64,000 bases of DNA from contig NW_003139227.1 of NCBI RefSeq assembly GCF_000003605.2, forward strand, positions 1-64,000, read 5' to 3'. Below the pieces are notes generated by a model that had not been told where the DNA came from, did no database searches, and worked only from the letters and a program-made list of their open reading frames with translations. The stretch comes from Saccoglossus kowalevskii. Taxonomy: Eukaryota > Hemichordata > Enteropneusta > Harrimaniidae. Shown one piece after another: positions 28,221-41,285 of the stretch (its first letter is position 1; every line of letters starts with the position of its first letter). A program made the position numbers and the translations under genes.

Positions 28221-28831
28221 GTCCCAAAGATATCCTGTGTACCACCACGTACATAAATGAACTAATTTATAGGTGTCCCAAAGATTTCCTGTGTACCACC
28301 ACGTACATGAATGAACCAATTTATAGGTGTCCCAGAGATATCCTGTGTACCACCATGTACATAAATGAACCAATTTATAGGTGTCCCAAAGATATCCTGT
28401 GTACCACCATGTACATAAATGAACCAATTTATTGGTGTCCCAAAGATATCCTGTGTACCACCACGTACATTAATGAACCAATTTATAGGTGTCCCAAAGA
28501 TATCCTGTGTACCACCATGTACATAAATGAACCAATGTATAGGTGTCCCAAAGATATCCAGTGTACTACCACGTACATAAATGAACCAATTTATAGGTGT
28601 CCCAAAGATATCCTGTGTACCACCACGTACATAAATGAACCTATTTATAGGTGTCCCAAAGATATCCTGTGTACCACCATGTACATAAATGAACCAATTT
28701 ATAGGTGTCCCAAAGATATCCTGTGTACCACCACGTACATAAATGAACCTATTTATAGGTGTCCCAAAGATATCCTGTGTACCATCACATACAAAAATGA
28801 ACCTATTTATAGGTGTCCCAAAAATATCCTG
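28221..28831 (+). repeat. 13-monomer duplication, unit 2
   Basis: Direct tandem partner of 27,520-28,130. It ends in an irregular tgtaacaaccatg monomer with an added base. Confidence 0.85.
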
Positions 28832-29230
28832 TGTAACAACCATGTACATAAATGAACCAATTTATAGGTGTCCCAAGATATCCTTTGTACCACCACTTAC
28901 ATGAATGAACCTATTTATAGGTGTCCCAAAGATATCCTGTGTACCACCACGTACATAAATGAACCAATTTATATGTGTCCCAAAGATATCCTTGTACCAC
29001 CACGTACATGAATGAACCTATTTATAGGTGTCCCAAAGATATCCTGTGTACCACCACGTACATAAATGAACCAATGTATAGGTGTCCCAAAGATATACTG
29101 TGCACCACCATGTACATAAATGAACCAATTTATAGGAGTCTCAAAGATATCCTGTGTACCACCACGTACGTAAATGAACCTATTTATAGGTGTCCCAAAG
29201 ATATCCTGTGTACCACCACGTACATAAATG

Positions 29231-29325
29231 AACCCTATTTTATAGGTGTCCCAAAGATATCCTGGTGTACCACGATGTACATAAATGAACCTATTTATAG
29301 GGTGTCCCAAAAAATATCCTGGTGT
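29231..29325. other. Cluster of single-base insertions
   Basis: Within about 95 bp there are about six extra bases, all extending short runs (aaccc, tttta, ctggtg, agggtg, a longer A run, ctggtg again). Such a cluster is rare elsewhere in the array and fits a local consensus error as well as real change. Confidence 0.7.
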
Positions 29326-32300
29326 ACCACCACGTACATAAATGAACCTATTTATAGGTGTCCCAAAGATATCCTGTGTACCACCATGTACATAAATGAA
29401 CCAATTTATATGTGTCCCAAAGATATCCTGTGTACCACCATGTACATAAATGAACCTATTTATAGGTGTCCCAAAGATATCCTGTGTACCACCACGTACA
29501 TGAATGAACCTATTTATAGGTGTCCCAAAGATATCCTGTGTACCACCACGTACATAAATGAACCTAATTATAGGTGTCCCAAAGATATCCTGTGTACCAC
29601 CATGTACATAAATGAACCAATTTATATGTGTCCCAAAGATATCCTGTGTACCACCATGTACATAAATGAACCTATTTATAGGTGTCCCAAAGATATCCTG
29701 TGTACCACCACGTACATAAATGAACCTATTTATAGGTGTCCCAAAGATATCCTGTGTACCACCACGTACAAAAATGAACCTATTTATAGGTGTCCCAAAG
29801 ATATCCTGTGTAACACCGTGTACATAAATGAACCAATTTATAGGTGTCCCAAAGATATCCTTGTACCACCACGTACATGAATGAACCTATTTATAGGTGT
29901 CCCAAAGATATCCTGTGTACAACCATGTACATAAATGAACCAATTCATAGGTGTCCCAAAGATTTCCTGTGTACCACCATGTACATAAATGAACCTATTT
30001 ATAGGTGTCCCAAAGATATCCTGTGTACCACCACGTACATAAATGAACCTAATTATAGGTGTCCCAAAGATATCCTGTGTACCACCATGTACATAAATGA
30101 ACCAATTTATATGTGTCCCAAAGATATCCTGTGTACCACCATGTACATAAATGAACCCATTTATAGGTGTCCCAAAGATATCCTGTGTACCACCACGTAC
30201 ATGAATGAACCTATTTATAGGTGTCCCAAAGATATCCTGTGTACCACCACGTACATAAATGAACCAATTTATAGGTGTCCCAAAGATATCCTGTGTACCA
30301 CCACGTACATAAATGAACCTATTTATAGGTGTCCCAAAGATATCCAGTGTACCACCACGTACATAAATGAACCTATTCATAGGTGTCCCAAAGATATCCT
30401 GTGTACCACCACGTACATAAATGAACCAATTTATAGGTGTCCCAAAGATATCCTGTGTACCACCATGTACATAATTGAACCAATTTATAGGTGTCCCAAA
30501 GATATCCTGTGTACCACCACGTACATGAATGAACCTATTTATAGGTGTCCCAAATATATCCTGTGTACCACCACGTACATAAATGAACCAATTTATATGT
30601 GTCCCAAAGACATTGTGTGCACCACTACGTACATAAATAATCCAATTTATATGTGTCTAAAAGATATCCTGTGTACCACCATGTACATAAATGAACCAAT
30701 TTATAGGTGTCCCAAAGATATCCTTGTACCACCACGTACATGAATGAACTAATTTATAGGTGTCCCAAAGATATGCTGTGTACCACCACGTACATAAGTG
30801 AACCTATTTATAGGTGTCTCAAAGATATCCTGTGTACCACCATGTACATAAATGAACTAATTTATAGGTATCCCAAAGATTTCATGTGTACCACCACGTA
30901 CATGAATGAACCAATTTATAGGTGTTCCAAAGATATCCTGTGTACCACCACGTACATAAATGAACTAATTTATAGGTGTCCCAAAGATTTCCTGTGTACC
31001 ACCACGTACATGAATGAACCAATTTATAGGTGTCCCAGAGATATCCTGTGTACCACCACGTACATAAATGAACCTATTTATATGTGTCCCAAAGATATCC
31101 TGTGTACCACCACGTACATAAATGAACCTATTCATATGTGTCCCAAAGATATCCTGTGTACCACCACGTACATAAATGAACCAATTTATATGTGTCCCAA
31201 AGATATCCTGTGTACCACCATGTACATAAATGAACCAATTTATAGGTGTCCCAAAGATATCCTTGTACCACCACGTACATGAATGAACCTATTTATAGGT
31301 GTTCCAAAGATATCCTGTGTACCACCACGTACATAAATGAACCTATTTATAGGTGTCCCAAATATATCCTGTGTACCACCACGTACATAAATGAACCAAT
31401 TTATATGTGTCCCAAAGATATCCTGTGTACCACCACGTACATAAATGAACCAATTTATAGGTGTCCCAAAGATATCCTGTGTACCACCACGTACATAAGT
31501 GAACCTATTTATAGGTGTCCCAAAGATATCATGTGTACCACCATGTACATAAATGAACCAATTTATTGGTGTCCCAAAGATATCTTGTGCACCACCACGT
31601 ACATTAATGAACCAATTTATAGGTGTCCCAAAGATATCCTGTGTACCACCATGTACATAAATGAACCAATTTATAGGTGTCCCAAAGATATCCAGTGTAC
31701 TACCACGTACATAAATGAACCAATTTATATGTGTCCCAAAGATATCCTGTGTACCACCACGTATATAAATGAACCTATTTATAGGTGTCCCAAAGATATC
31801 CTGTGTACCACCACGTACATAAATGAACCTATTTATAGGTGTCCCAAAGATATCCTGTGTACCACCACGCACATAAATGAACCAATTTATATGTGTCCCA
31901 AAGATATCCTTGTACCACCACGTACATGAATGAACCTATTTATAGGTGTCCCAAAGATATCCTGTGTACCACCATGTACATAAATGAATCAATTTATAGG
32001 TGTCCCAAAGATATCCTGTGTACCACCACGTACATGAATGAACCTATTTATAGGTGTCCCAAAGATATCCTGTGTACCACCACGTACATAAATGAACCAA
32101 TTTATAGGTGTCCCAAAGATATCCTGTGTACCACCCCGTACATAAATGAACCTATTTATAGGTGTCCCAAAGATATCCTGTGTACCACCACGTACATAAA
32201 TGAACCTATTTATAGGTGTCCCAAAGATATCCTGTGTACCACCACATACATAAATGAACCAATTTATATGTGTCCCAAAGATATCCTGTGTACCACCATG

Positions 32301-32338
32301 TACATAAATGAACCAATTTATAGGTGTCCCAAAGATAT

Positions 32339-32557
32339 CCTTGTACCACCACGTACATGAATGAACCTATTTATAGGTGTCCCAAAGTTATCCTGTGTAC
32401 CACAACGTACATAAATGAACCAATTTATAGGTGTCCCAAAGATATCCTTGTACCACCACGTACATAAATGAACCAATTTATATGTGTCCCAAACATATCC
32501 TGCGTACCACCATGTACATAAATGAACCAATTTATAGGTGTCCCAAAGATATCGTTG
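32339..32557 (+). repeat. Triple 53-bp monomer module, cgttg variant
   Basis: Short monomers lie at 32,339, 32,446 and 32,553 (spacing 107 + 107). It shares atcgttg, cacaacgtac and aaacatat-tgcgtacc states with the 23.9 kb module; the surrounding block is also alike. Confidence 0.85.
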
Positions 32558-34626
32558 TACCACCACGTACATGAATGAACCTATTTATAGGTGTCCCAAA
32601 GATATCCTGTGTACCACCATGTACATAAATGAACCTATTTATAGGAGTCCCAAAGATATCCTGTGTACCACCACGTACATAAATGAACCTATTTATAGGT
32701 GTCCCAAAGATATCCTGTGTACCACCACGTACATAAATGAACCAATTTATATGTGTCCCAAAGATATCGTGTGTACCACCATGTACATAAATGAACCAAT
32801 TTATAAGTGTCCCAAACATATCCTGTGTACCACCATGTACATAAATGAACCAATTTATAGGTGTCCCAAAGATATCCTTGTACCACCACGTACATGAATG
32901 AACCTATTTATAGGTGTCCCAAAGATATCCTGTGTACCACCATGTACATAAATGAATCAATTTATAGGTGTCTCAAAGATATCCTGTGTACCACTATGTA
33001 CATAAATGAACCTATTTATAGGAGTCCCAAAGATATCCTGTGTACCACCACGTACATAAATGAACCTATTTATAGGTGTCCCAAAGATATCCTGTGTACC
33101 ACCACGTACATAAATGAACCAATTTATATGTGTCCCAAAGATATCCTGTGTACCACCATGTACATAAATGAACCAATTTATAGGTGTCCCAAAGATATCC
33201 TTGTACCACCACGTACATGAATGAACCTATTTATAGGTGTCCCAAAGATATCCTGTGTACCACCATGTACATAAATGAACCAATTTATATGTGTCCCAAA
33301 GATATCCTGTGTACCACCATGTACATAAATGAACCTATTTATAGGTGTCCCAAAGATATCCTGTGTACCACCACATACATAAATGAACCAATTTATAGGT
33401 GTCCCAAAGATATCCTGTGTACCACCACGTACATAAATAAACCTATTTATAGGTGTCCCAACGATATCCTGTGTACCACCACGTACATGAATGAACCTAT
33501 TTATAGGTGTCCCAAAGATATCCTGTGTACCACCACGTACATTAATGAACCAATTTATAGGTGTCCCAAAGATATCCTGTGTACCACCATGTACATAAAT
33601 GAACCAATTTATAGGTGTTCCAAAGATATCCAGTGTACTACCACGTACATAAATGAACCAATTTATAGGTGTCTCAAAGATATCCTGTGTACCACCACGT
33701 ACATAAATGAACCTATTTATAGGTGTCCCAAAGATATCCTGTGTACCACCATGTACATAAATGAACCAATTTATAGGTGTCCCAATATATCCTGTGTACC
33801 ATCACGTACATAAATGAACCAATTTATAGGTGTCCCAAAGATATCCTGTGTACCACCACGTACATGAATGAACCTATTTATAGGTGTCCCAAATATATCC
33901 TGTGTACCACCACGTACATAAATGAACCAATTTATATGTGTCTAGAAGATATCCTGTGTACCACCATGTACATAAATGAACCAATTTATAGGTGTCCCAA
34001 AGATATCCTTGTACCACCACGTACATGAATGAACTAATTTATAGGTGTCCCAAAGATATCCTGTGTACCACCACGTACATAAATGAACTAATTTATAGGT
34101 GTCCCAAAGATATCCTGTGTACCACCACGTACATAAGTGAACCTATTTATAGGTGTCTCAAAGATATCCTGTGTACCACCATGTACATAAATGAACCAAT
34201 TTATAGGTGTCCCAAAGATTTCCTGTGTACCACCACGTACATGAATGAACCAATTTATAGGTGTCCCAAAGATATCCTGTGTACCACCACGTACATAAAT
34301 GACCTAATTTATAGGTGTCCCAAAGATTTCCTGTGTACCACCACGTACATGAATGAACCTATTTATAGGTGTCCCAGAGATATCCTGTGTACCACCATGT
34401 ACATAAATGAACCAATTTATAGGTGTCCCAAAGATATCCTGTGTACCACCATGTACAGAAATGAACCAATTTATTGGTGTCCCAAAGATATCCTGTGTAC
34501 CACCACGTACATTAATGAACCAATTTATAGGTGTCCCAAAGATATCCTGTGTACCACCATGTACATAAATGAACCAATTTATAGGTGTCCCAAAGATATC
34601 CAGTGTACTACCACGTACATAAATGA

Positions 34627-34692
34627 ACCCAATTTATAAGTGTTCCCAAAGATATCCTGTGTACCACCACGTACATAAATGAACCTATTTTA
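34627..34692. other. Small cluster of inserted bases
   Basis: gaacccaattt, gtgttccc and ctattttatagg each hold one extra base within about 65 bp. This is the same style as the 29.2 kb cluster but weaker. Confidence 0.6.
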
Positions 34693-35543
34693 TAGGTGTC
34701 CCAAAGATATCCTGTGTACCACCACGTACATAAATGAACCAATGTATAGGTGTCCCAAAGATATCCTGTGCACCACCATGTACATAAATGAACCAATTTA
34801 TAGGTGTCTCAAAGATATCCTGTGTACCACCACGTACATAAATGAACCTATTTATTGGTGTCCCAAAGATATCCTGTGTACCACCATGTACATAAATGAA
34901 CCAATTTATATGTGTCCCAAAGATATTCTGTGTACCACCATGTACATAAATGAACCTATTTATAGGTGTCCCAAAGTTATCCTGTGTACCACCACGTACA
35001 TGAATGAACCTATTTATAGGTGTCCCAAAGATATCTTTTGTACCACCACGTACATAAATGAACCAATTTATAGGTGTCCCAAAGATATCCTGTGTACCAC
35101 CACGTACATAAATGAACCTATTTATAGGTGTCCCAAAGATAACCTGTGTACCACCACATACATAAATGAACCTATTTATAGGTGTCCCAAAGATATCCTG
35201 TGTACCACCACGTACATAAATGAACCTATTTATAGGTGTCCCAAAGATATCCTGTGTACCACCATGTACATAAATGAACCTATTTATAGGTGTCCCAAAG
35301 ATATCCTGTGTACCACCACGTACATAAATGAACCAATTTATATGTGTCCAAAAGATATCCTTGTACCACCACGTACATGAATGAACCTATTTATAGGTGT
35401 CCCAAAGATATCCTGTGTACCACCATGTACATAAATGAATCAATTTATAGGTGTCTCAAAGATATCCTGTGTACCACCACGTACATAAATGAACCTACTT
35501 ATAGGTGTCCCAAAGATATCCTGTGTACCACCACGTACATAAA

Positions 35544-35811
35544 TGAACCTAATTATAGGTGTCCCAAAAATATCCTGTGTACCTCCACGTACATGAATGA
35601 ACCTATTTATAGGTGTCCCAAAGTTATCCTGTGTACCACCACGTACATAAATGAACCAATTTATAGGTGTCCAAAAATATCCTGTGTACCACCACGTACA
35701 TAAATGAACCAATTTATATGTGTCCCAAAGATATCCTCTGTACCACCATGTACATAAATGAACCAAATTTATAGGTGTCCCAAAAATATCCTTGTACCAC
35801 CACGTACATGA
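35544..35811 (+). repeat. Copy of 10,920-11,188
   Basis: It shares acctccacg (35,581) and tcctctg (35,734). It has lost a base at gtgtccaaaaat and one at ccttg relative to the 10.9 kb copy. Confidence 0.75.
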
Positions 35812-35932
35812 ATGAACCTAGTTATAGGTGTCCCAAAGATATCCTGTGTACCACCACGTACATAAATGAACCAATGTATATGTGTCCCAAAGATATACTG
35901 TGCACCACCATGTACATAAATGAATCAATTTA

Positions 35933-36031
35933 TAGTGTCTCAAAAAAATCTGTGTACCACACGTACATAAATGAACTATTTATAGGTGTCCCAAAGATAT
36001 CCTGTGTACCACCACGTACATAAATGAACTA
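35933..36031. other. Cluster of single-base losses
   Basis: About five single-base losses fall in about 100 bp (tatagtgtc, aaatctgtg, ccacacgta, and gaactattt twice). It sits just upstream of the well-preserved block at 36,028. It is probably a consensus weakness. Confidence 0.7.
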
Positions 36032-36762
36032 TTTATATGTGTTACAAAGATATCTTGTGTACCACTATGTACATAAGTGAACCAATTTATAGGTGTCCCA
36101 AAGATATTCTGTGTACCACCATGTACATAAATGAACCAATTTATAGGTGTCCCAAAGATATCCTGTGTACCACCACGTACATAAATGAACCAATTTATAG
36201 GTGTCCCAAAGATATCCTGTGTACCACCACGTACATAAATGAACCTATTTATATGTGTCCCAAAGATATCCTGTGTACCACCATGTACATAAATGAACCA
36301 ATTTATAGGTGTCCCAAAGATATCCTATGTACCACCATGTACATAAATGAACCTATTTATATGTGTCCCAAAGATATCCTGTGTACCACCACGTACATAA
36401 ATGAACCAATTTATAGGTGTCCCAAAGATATCCTGTGTACCACCACGTACATAAATGAACCAATTTATAGGTGTCCCAAAGATATCCTGTGTACCACCAC
36501 GTACATAAATGAACCTATTTATAGGTGTCCCAAAGATATCCTGTGTACCACCACGTACATAAATGAACCAATTTATATGTGTCCCAAAGATATCCTGTGT
36601 ACCACCACGTACATAAATGAACCTATTTATATGTGTCCCAAAGATATCCTGTGTACCACCATGTACATAAATGAACCAATTTATAGGTGTCCCAAAGATA
36701 TCCTGTGTACCACCACGTACATAAATGAACCTATTTATAGGTGTCCCAAAGATATCCTGTGT
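36028..36762 (+). repeat. Copy of 7,141-7,875
   Basis: It carries accactatg (36,061) and gatattctg in adjacent monomers, as at 7,174. Its first monomer has gtgttacaaag where the partner has gtgttccaaag. Confidence 0.7.
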
Positions 36763-37261
36763 ACCACCATGTACATAAATGAACCTATTTATAGGTGTCC
36801 CAAAGATATCCTGTGTACCACCACGTACATAAATGAACCAATTTATATGTGTCCCAAAGATATCCTGTGTACCACCATGTACATAAATGAACCAATTTAT
36901 ATGTGTCCCAAAAATATCCTGTGTACCACCACGTACATAAATGAACCAATTTATAGGTGTCCCAAAGATATCCTGTGTACCACCACGTACATAAATGAAC
37001 CAAATTATATGTGTCCCAAAGATATCCTGTGTACCACCACGTACATAAATGAACCAATTTATAGGTGTCCCAAAGACATCCTGTGTACCACCACGTACAT
37101 AAATGAACCAATTTATATGTGTCCCAAAGATATCCTGTGTACCACCATGTACATAAATGAACCAATTTATAGGTGTCCCAAGATATCCTTGTACCACCAC
37201 GTACATAAATGAACCAATTTATATGTGTCCCAAAGATATCCTGTGTACCACCACGTACCTA

Positions 37262-38651
37262 AATGAACCAATTTCTAGGTGTCCCAAAAATATGCTGTGT
37301 ACCACCACGTACATAAATGAACCAATTTATAGGTGTCCCAAAGATATCCTGTGTACCACCATGTACATAAATGAACCAATTTATAGGTGTCCCAAAGATA
37401 TCCTTGTACCACCACGTACATGAATGAACCTATTTATAGGTGTCCCAAAGACATCCTGTGTACCACCATGTACATAAATGAACCAATGTATAGGTGTCCC
37501 AAAGATATACTGTGCACCACCATGTAAATAAATGAACCAATTTATAGGTGTCTCAAAGATATCCTGTGTACCACCACGTACATAAATGAACCTATTTATA
37601 GGTGTCCCAAAGATATCCTGTGTACCACCACGTACATGAATGAACCTATTTATAGGTGTCCCAAAGATATCCTGTGTACCACCACGTACATAAATGAACC
37701 AATTTATAGGTGTCCCAAAGATATCCTGTGTACCACCACGTACATAAATGAACCTATTTATAGGTGTCCCAAAGATATCCTGTGTACCACCACGTACATA
37801 AATGAACCTATTTATAGGTGTCCCAAGGATATCCTGTGTACCACCACGTACATAAATGAACCAATTTATATGTGTCCCAAAGATATCCTGTGTACCACCA
37901 TGTACATAAATGAACCAATTTATAGGTGTCCCAAAGATATCCTTGTACCACCACGTACATGAATGAACCTATTTATAGGTGTCCCAAAGATATCCTGTGT
38001 ACCACCACGTACATAAATGAACCAATTTATAGGTGTCCCAAAGATATCCTTGTACCACCACGTACATAAATGAACCAATTTATATGTGTCCCAAAGATAT
38101 CCTGTGTACCACCATGTACATAAATGAACCAATTTATAGGTGTCCCAAAGATATCCTTGTACCACCACGTACATGAATGAACCTATATATAGGTGTCCCA
38201 AAGATATCCTGTGTACCACCGTGTACATGAATGAACCTATTTATAGGTGTCCCAAAGACATCCTGTGTACCACCACGTACATAAATGAACCAATGTATAG
38301 GTGTCCCAAAGATATACTGTGCACCACCATGTACATAAATGAACCAATTTATAGGTGTCTCAAAGATATCCTGTGTACCACCACGTACATAAATGAACCT
38401 ATTTATAGGTGTCCCAAAGATATCCTGTGTACCACCATGTACATAAATGAACCAATTTATATGTGTCCCAAAGATATCCTGTGTACCACCATGTACATAA
38501 ATGAACCTATTTATAGGTGTCCCAAAGTTTTCCTGTGTACCACCACGTACATGAATGAACCTATTTATAGGTGTCCCAAAGATATCCTGTGTACCACCAC
38601 GTACATAAATGAACCAATTTATAGGTGTCCCAAAGATATCCTGTGTACCAC
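37262..38651 (+). repeat. Higher-order module A, copy 3
   Basis: It opens with aatttctagg and carries the triple 53-bp module (37,941, 38,048, 38,155), cctatatatagg (38,182-38,193), ccaatgtatagg and aaagttttcc. Its offset to copy 1 is 36,329 bp at the start and 36,221 bp from the triple module on, a loss of exactly two monomers. From there about 510 bp run in step. Confidence 0.8.
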
Positions 38652-39429
38652 CACGTACATAAATGAACCAATTTATATGTGTCCCAAAGATATCCTGTGT
38701 ACCACCATGTACATAAATGAACCAATTTATAGGTGTCCTAAAGATATCCTTGTACCACCACGTACATGAATGAACCTATTTATAGGTGTCCCAAAGATAT
38801 CCTGTGTACCACCACGTACATAAATGAACCAATTTATAGGTGTCCCAAAGATATCCTGTGTACCACCACGTACATAAATGAACCAATTTATATGTGTCCC
38901 AAAGATTTCCTGTGTACCACCATGTACATAAATGAACCAATTTATAGGTGTCCCAAAGATTTCCTGTGTACCACCACGTACATGAATGAACCAATTTATA
39001 GGTGTCCCAAAGATATCCTGTGTACCACCACGTACATAAATGAACCTATTTATAGGTGTCCCAAAGATTTCCTGTGTACCACCACGTACATGAATGAACC
39101 AATTTATAGGTGTCCCAAAGATATCCTGTGTACCACCATGTACATAAATGAACCAATTTATAGGTGTCTCAAAGATATCCTGTGTACCACCACGTACATA
39201 AATGAACCAATTTATATGTGTCCCAAAGATATCCTGTGTAACACCATGTACATAAATGAACCAATTTATAGGTGTCCCAAAGATATCCTGTGTACCACCA
39301 CGTACATGAATGAACCTATTTATAGGTGTCCCAAATATATCCTGTGTACCACCACGTACATAAATGAACCAATTTATATGGTGTCCCAAAGATTTCCTGT
39401 GTACCACCACGTACATAAATGAACCAATT

Positions 39430-39710
39430 TATAGGTGTCCCAAAGATATCCTGTGTACCACCATGTACATAAATGAACCAATTTATAGCTGTCCCAAAGA
39501 TATCCTGTGTACCGCCACGTACATTAATGAACCAATTTATAGGTGTCCCAAAGATATCCTGTGTACCACCACGTACATAAATTAACCAATTTATAGGTGC
39601 CCCAAAGATATCCTGTGTACCACCATGTACATAAATGAACCAATTTATAGGTGTCCCTAAGATATCCCTGTGTACCACCATGTACATAAATGAACCAATT
39701 TATATTTGTC
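39430..39710 (+). repeat. Copied block, partner at 54,033-54,313
   Basis: The offset is 14,603 bp. Shared states are accgccacgtacattaatg, aaattaaccaattt with gtgccccaaag, gtccctaag and tatatttgtccc. This copy has an extra C in gatatccctg. Confidence 0.75.
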
Positions 39711-41024
39711 CCAAAGATATCCTGCGTACCACCACGTACATAAATGAACCAATTTATAGGTGTCCCAAAGATATCCTGTGTACCACCACGTACATAAATG
39801 AACCTATTTATAGGTGTCCCAAAGATATCCTGTGTACCACCATGTACATAAATGAACCTATTTATATGTGTTCCAAAGATATCCTGTGTACCACCACGTA
39901 CATAAGTGAACCAATTTATAGGTGTCCCAAAGATATCCTGTGCACCACCACGTACATAAATGAACCAATTTATAGGTGTCCCAAAGATATCCTGTGTACC
40001 ACCACGTACATAAATGAACCAATTTATAGGTGTCCCAAAGATATCCTGTGTACCACCACGTACATAAATGAACTAATTTATAGGTGTCCCAAAGATTTCC
40101 TGTGTACCACCACGTACATGAACGAACCAATTTATAGGTGTCCCAAAGATATCCTGTGTACCACCATGTACATAAATGAACCAATTTATAGGTGTCCCAA
40201 AGATATCCTGTGTACCACCACGTACATAAATGAACCAATTTATATGTGTCCCAAAGATATCCTGTGTACCACCATGTACATAAATGAACCAATTTATAGG
40301 TGTTCCAAATATATCCTGTGTACCACCACGTACATAAATGAACCAATTTATATGTGTCCCAAAGATATCCTGTGTACCACCACGTACATAAATGAACCTA
40401 TTTATATGTGTCTCAAAGATATCCTGTGTACCACCACGTACATAAATGAACCAATTTATATGTGTCCCAAAGATATCCTGTGTACCACCACGTACATAAA
40501 TGAACCTATTTATATGTGTCTCAAAGATATCCTGTGTACCACCACATACATAAATGAACCAATTTATAGGTGTCCCAAAGATATCCTGTGTACCACCACG
40601 TACATAAATGAACCTATTTATATGTGTCCCAAAGATATCCTGTGTACCACCATGTACATAAATGAACCAATTTATAGGTGTCCCAAAGATATCCTGTGTA
40701 CCACCATGTACATAAATGAACCTATTTATATGTGTCCCAAAGATATCCTGTGTACCACCACGTACATAAATGAACCAATTTATAGGTGTCCCAAAGATAT
40801 CCTGTGTACCACCACGTACATAAATGAACCAATTTATATGTGTCCCAAAGATATCCTGTGTACCACCACGTACATAAATGAACCTATTTATAGGTGTCCC
40901 AAAAATATCCTGTGTACCAGCACGTACATAAATGAACCAATTTATATGTGTCCCAAAGATATCCTGTGTACCACCACGTACATAAATGAACCAATTTATA
41001 TGTGTACCAAAGATATCCTGTGTA

Positions 41025-41285
41025 CCACCACGTACATAAATGAACCAATTTATAGGTGTCCCAAACATATCCTGTGTACCACCACGTACATGAATGAACC
41101 TATTTATAGGTGTCCCAAAGCTATCCTGTGTACCACCACGTACATAAATGAACCAATTTATAGGTGTCCCAAAGACATCCTGTGTACCACCACGTACATA
41201 AATGAACCAATTTATAGGTGTCCCAAGATATCCTTGTACCACCACGTACATGAATGAATCTATTTATAGGTGTCCCAAAGATATC
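41025..41285 (+). repeat. Copy of 5,340-5,600
   Basis: aaacatatcc (41,063), aaagctatcc, the 52-bp ccaagatatccttg monomer (41,226) and tgaatctattt occur in the same order as at 5.3-5.6 kb. Confidence 0.75.
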
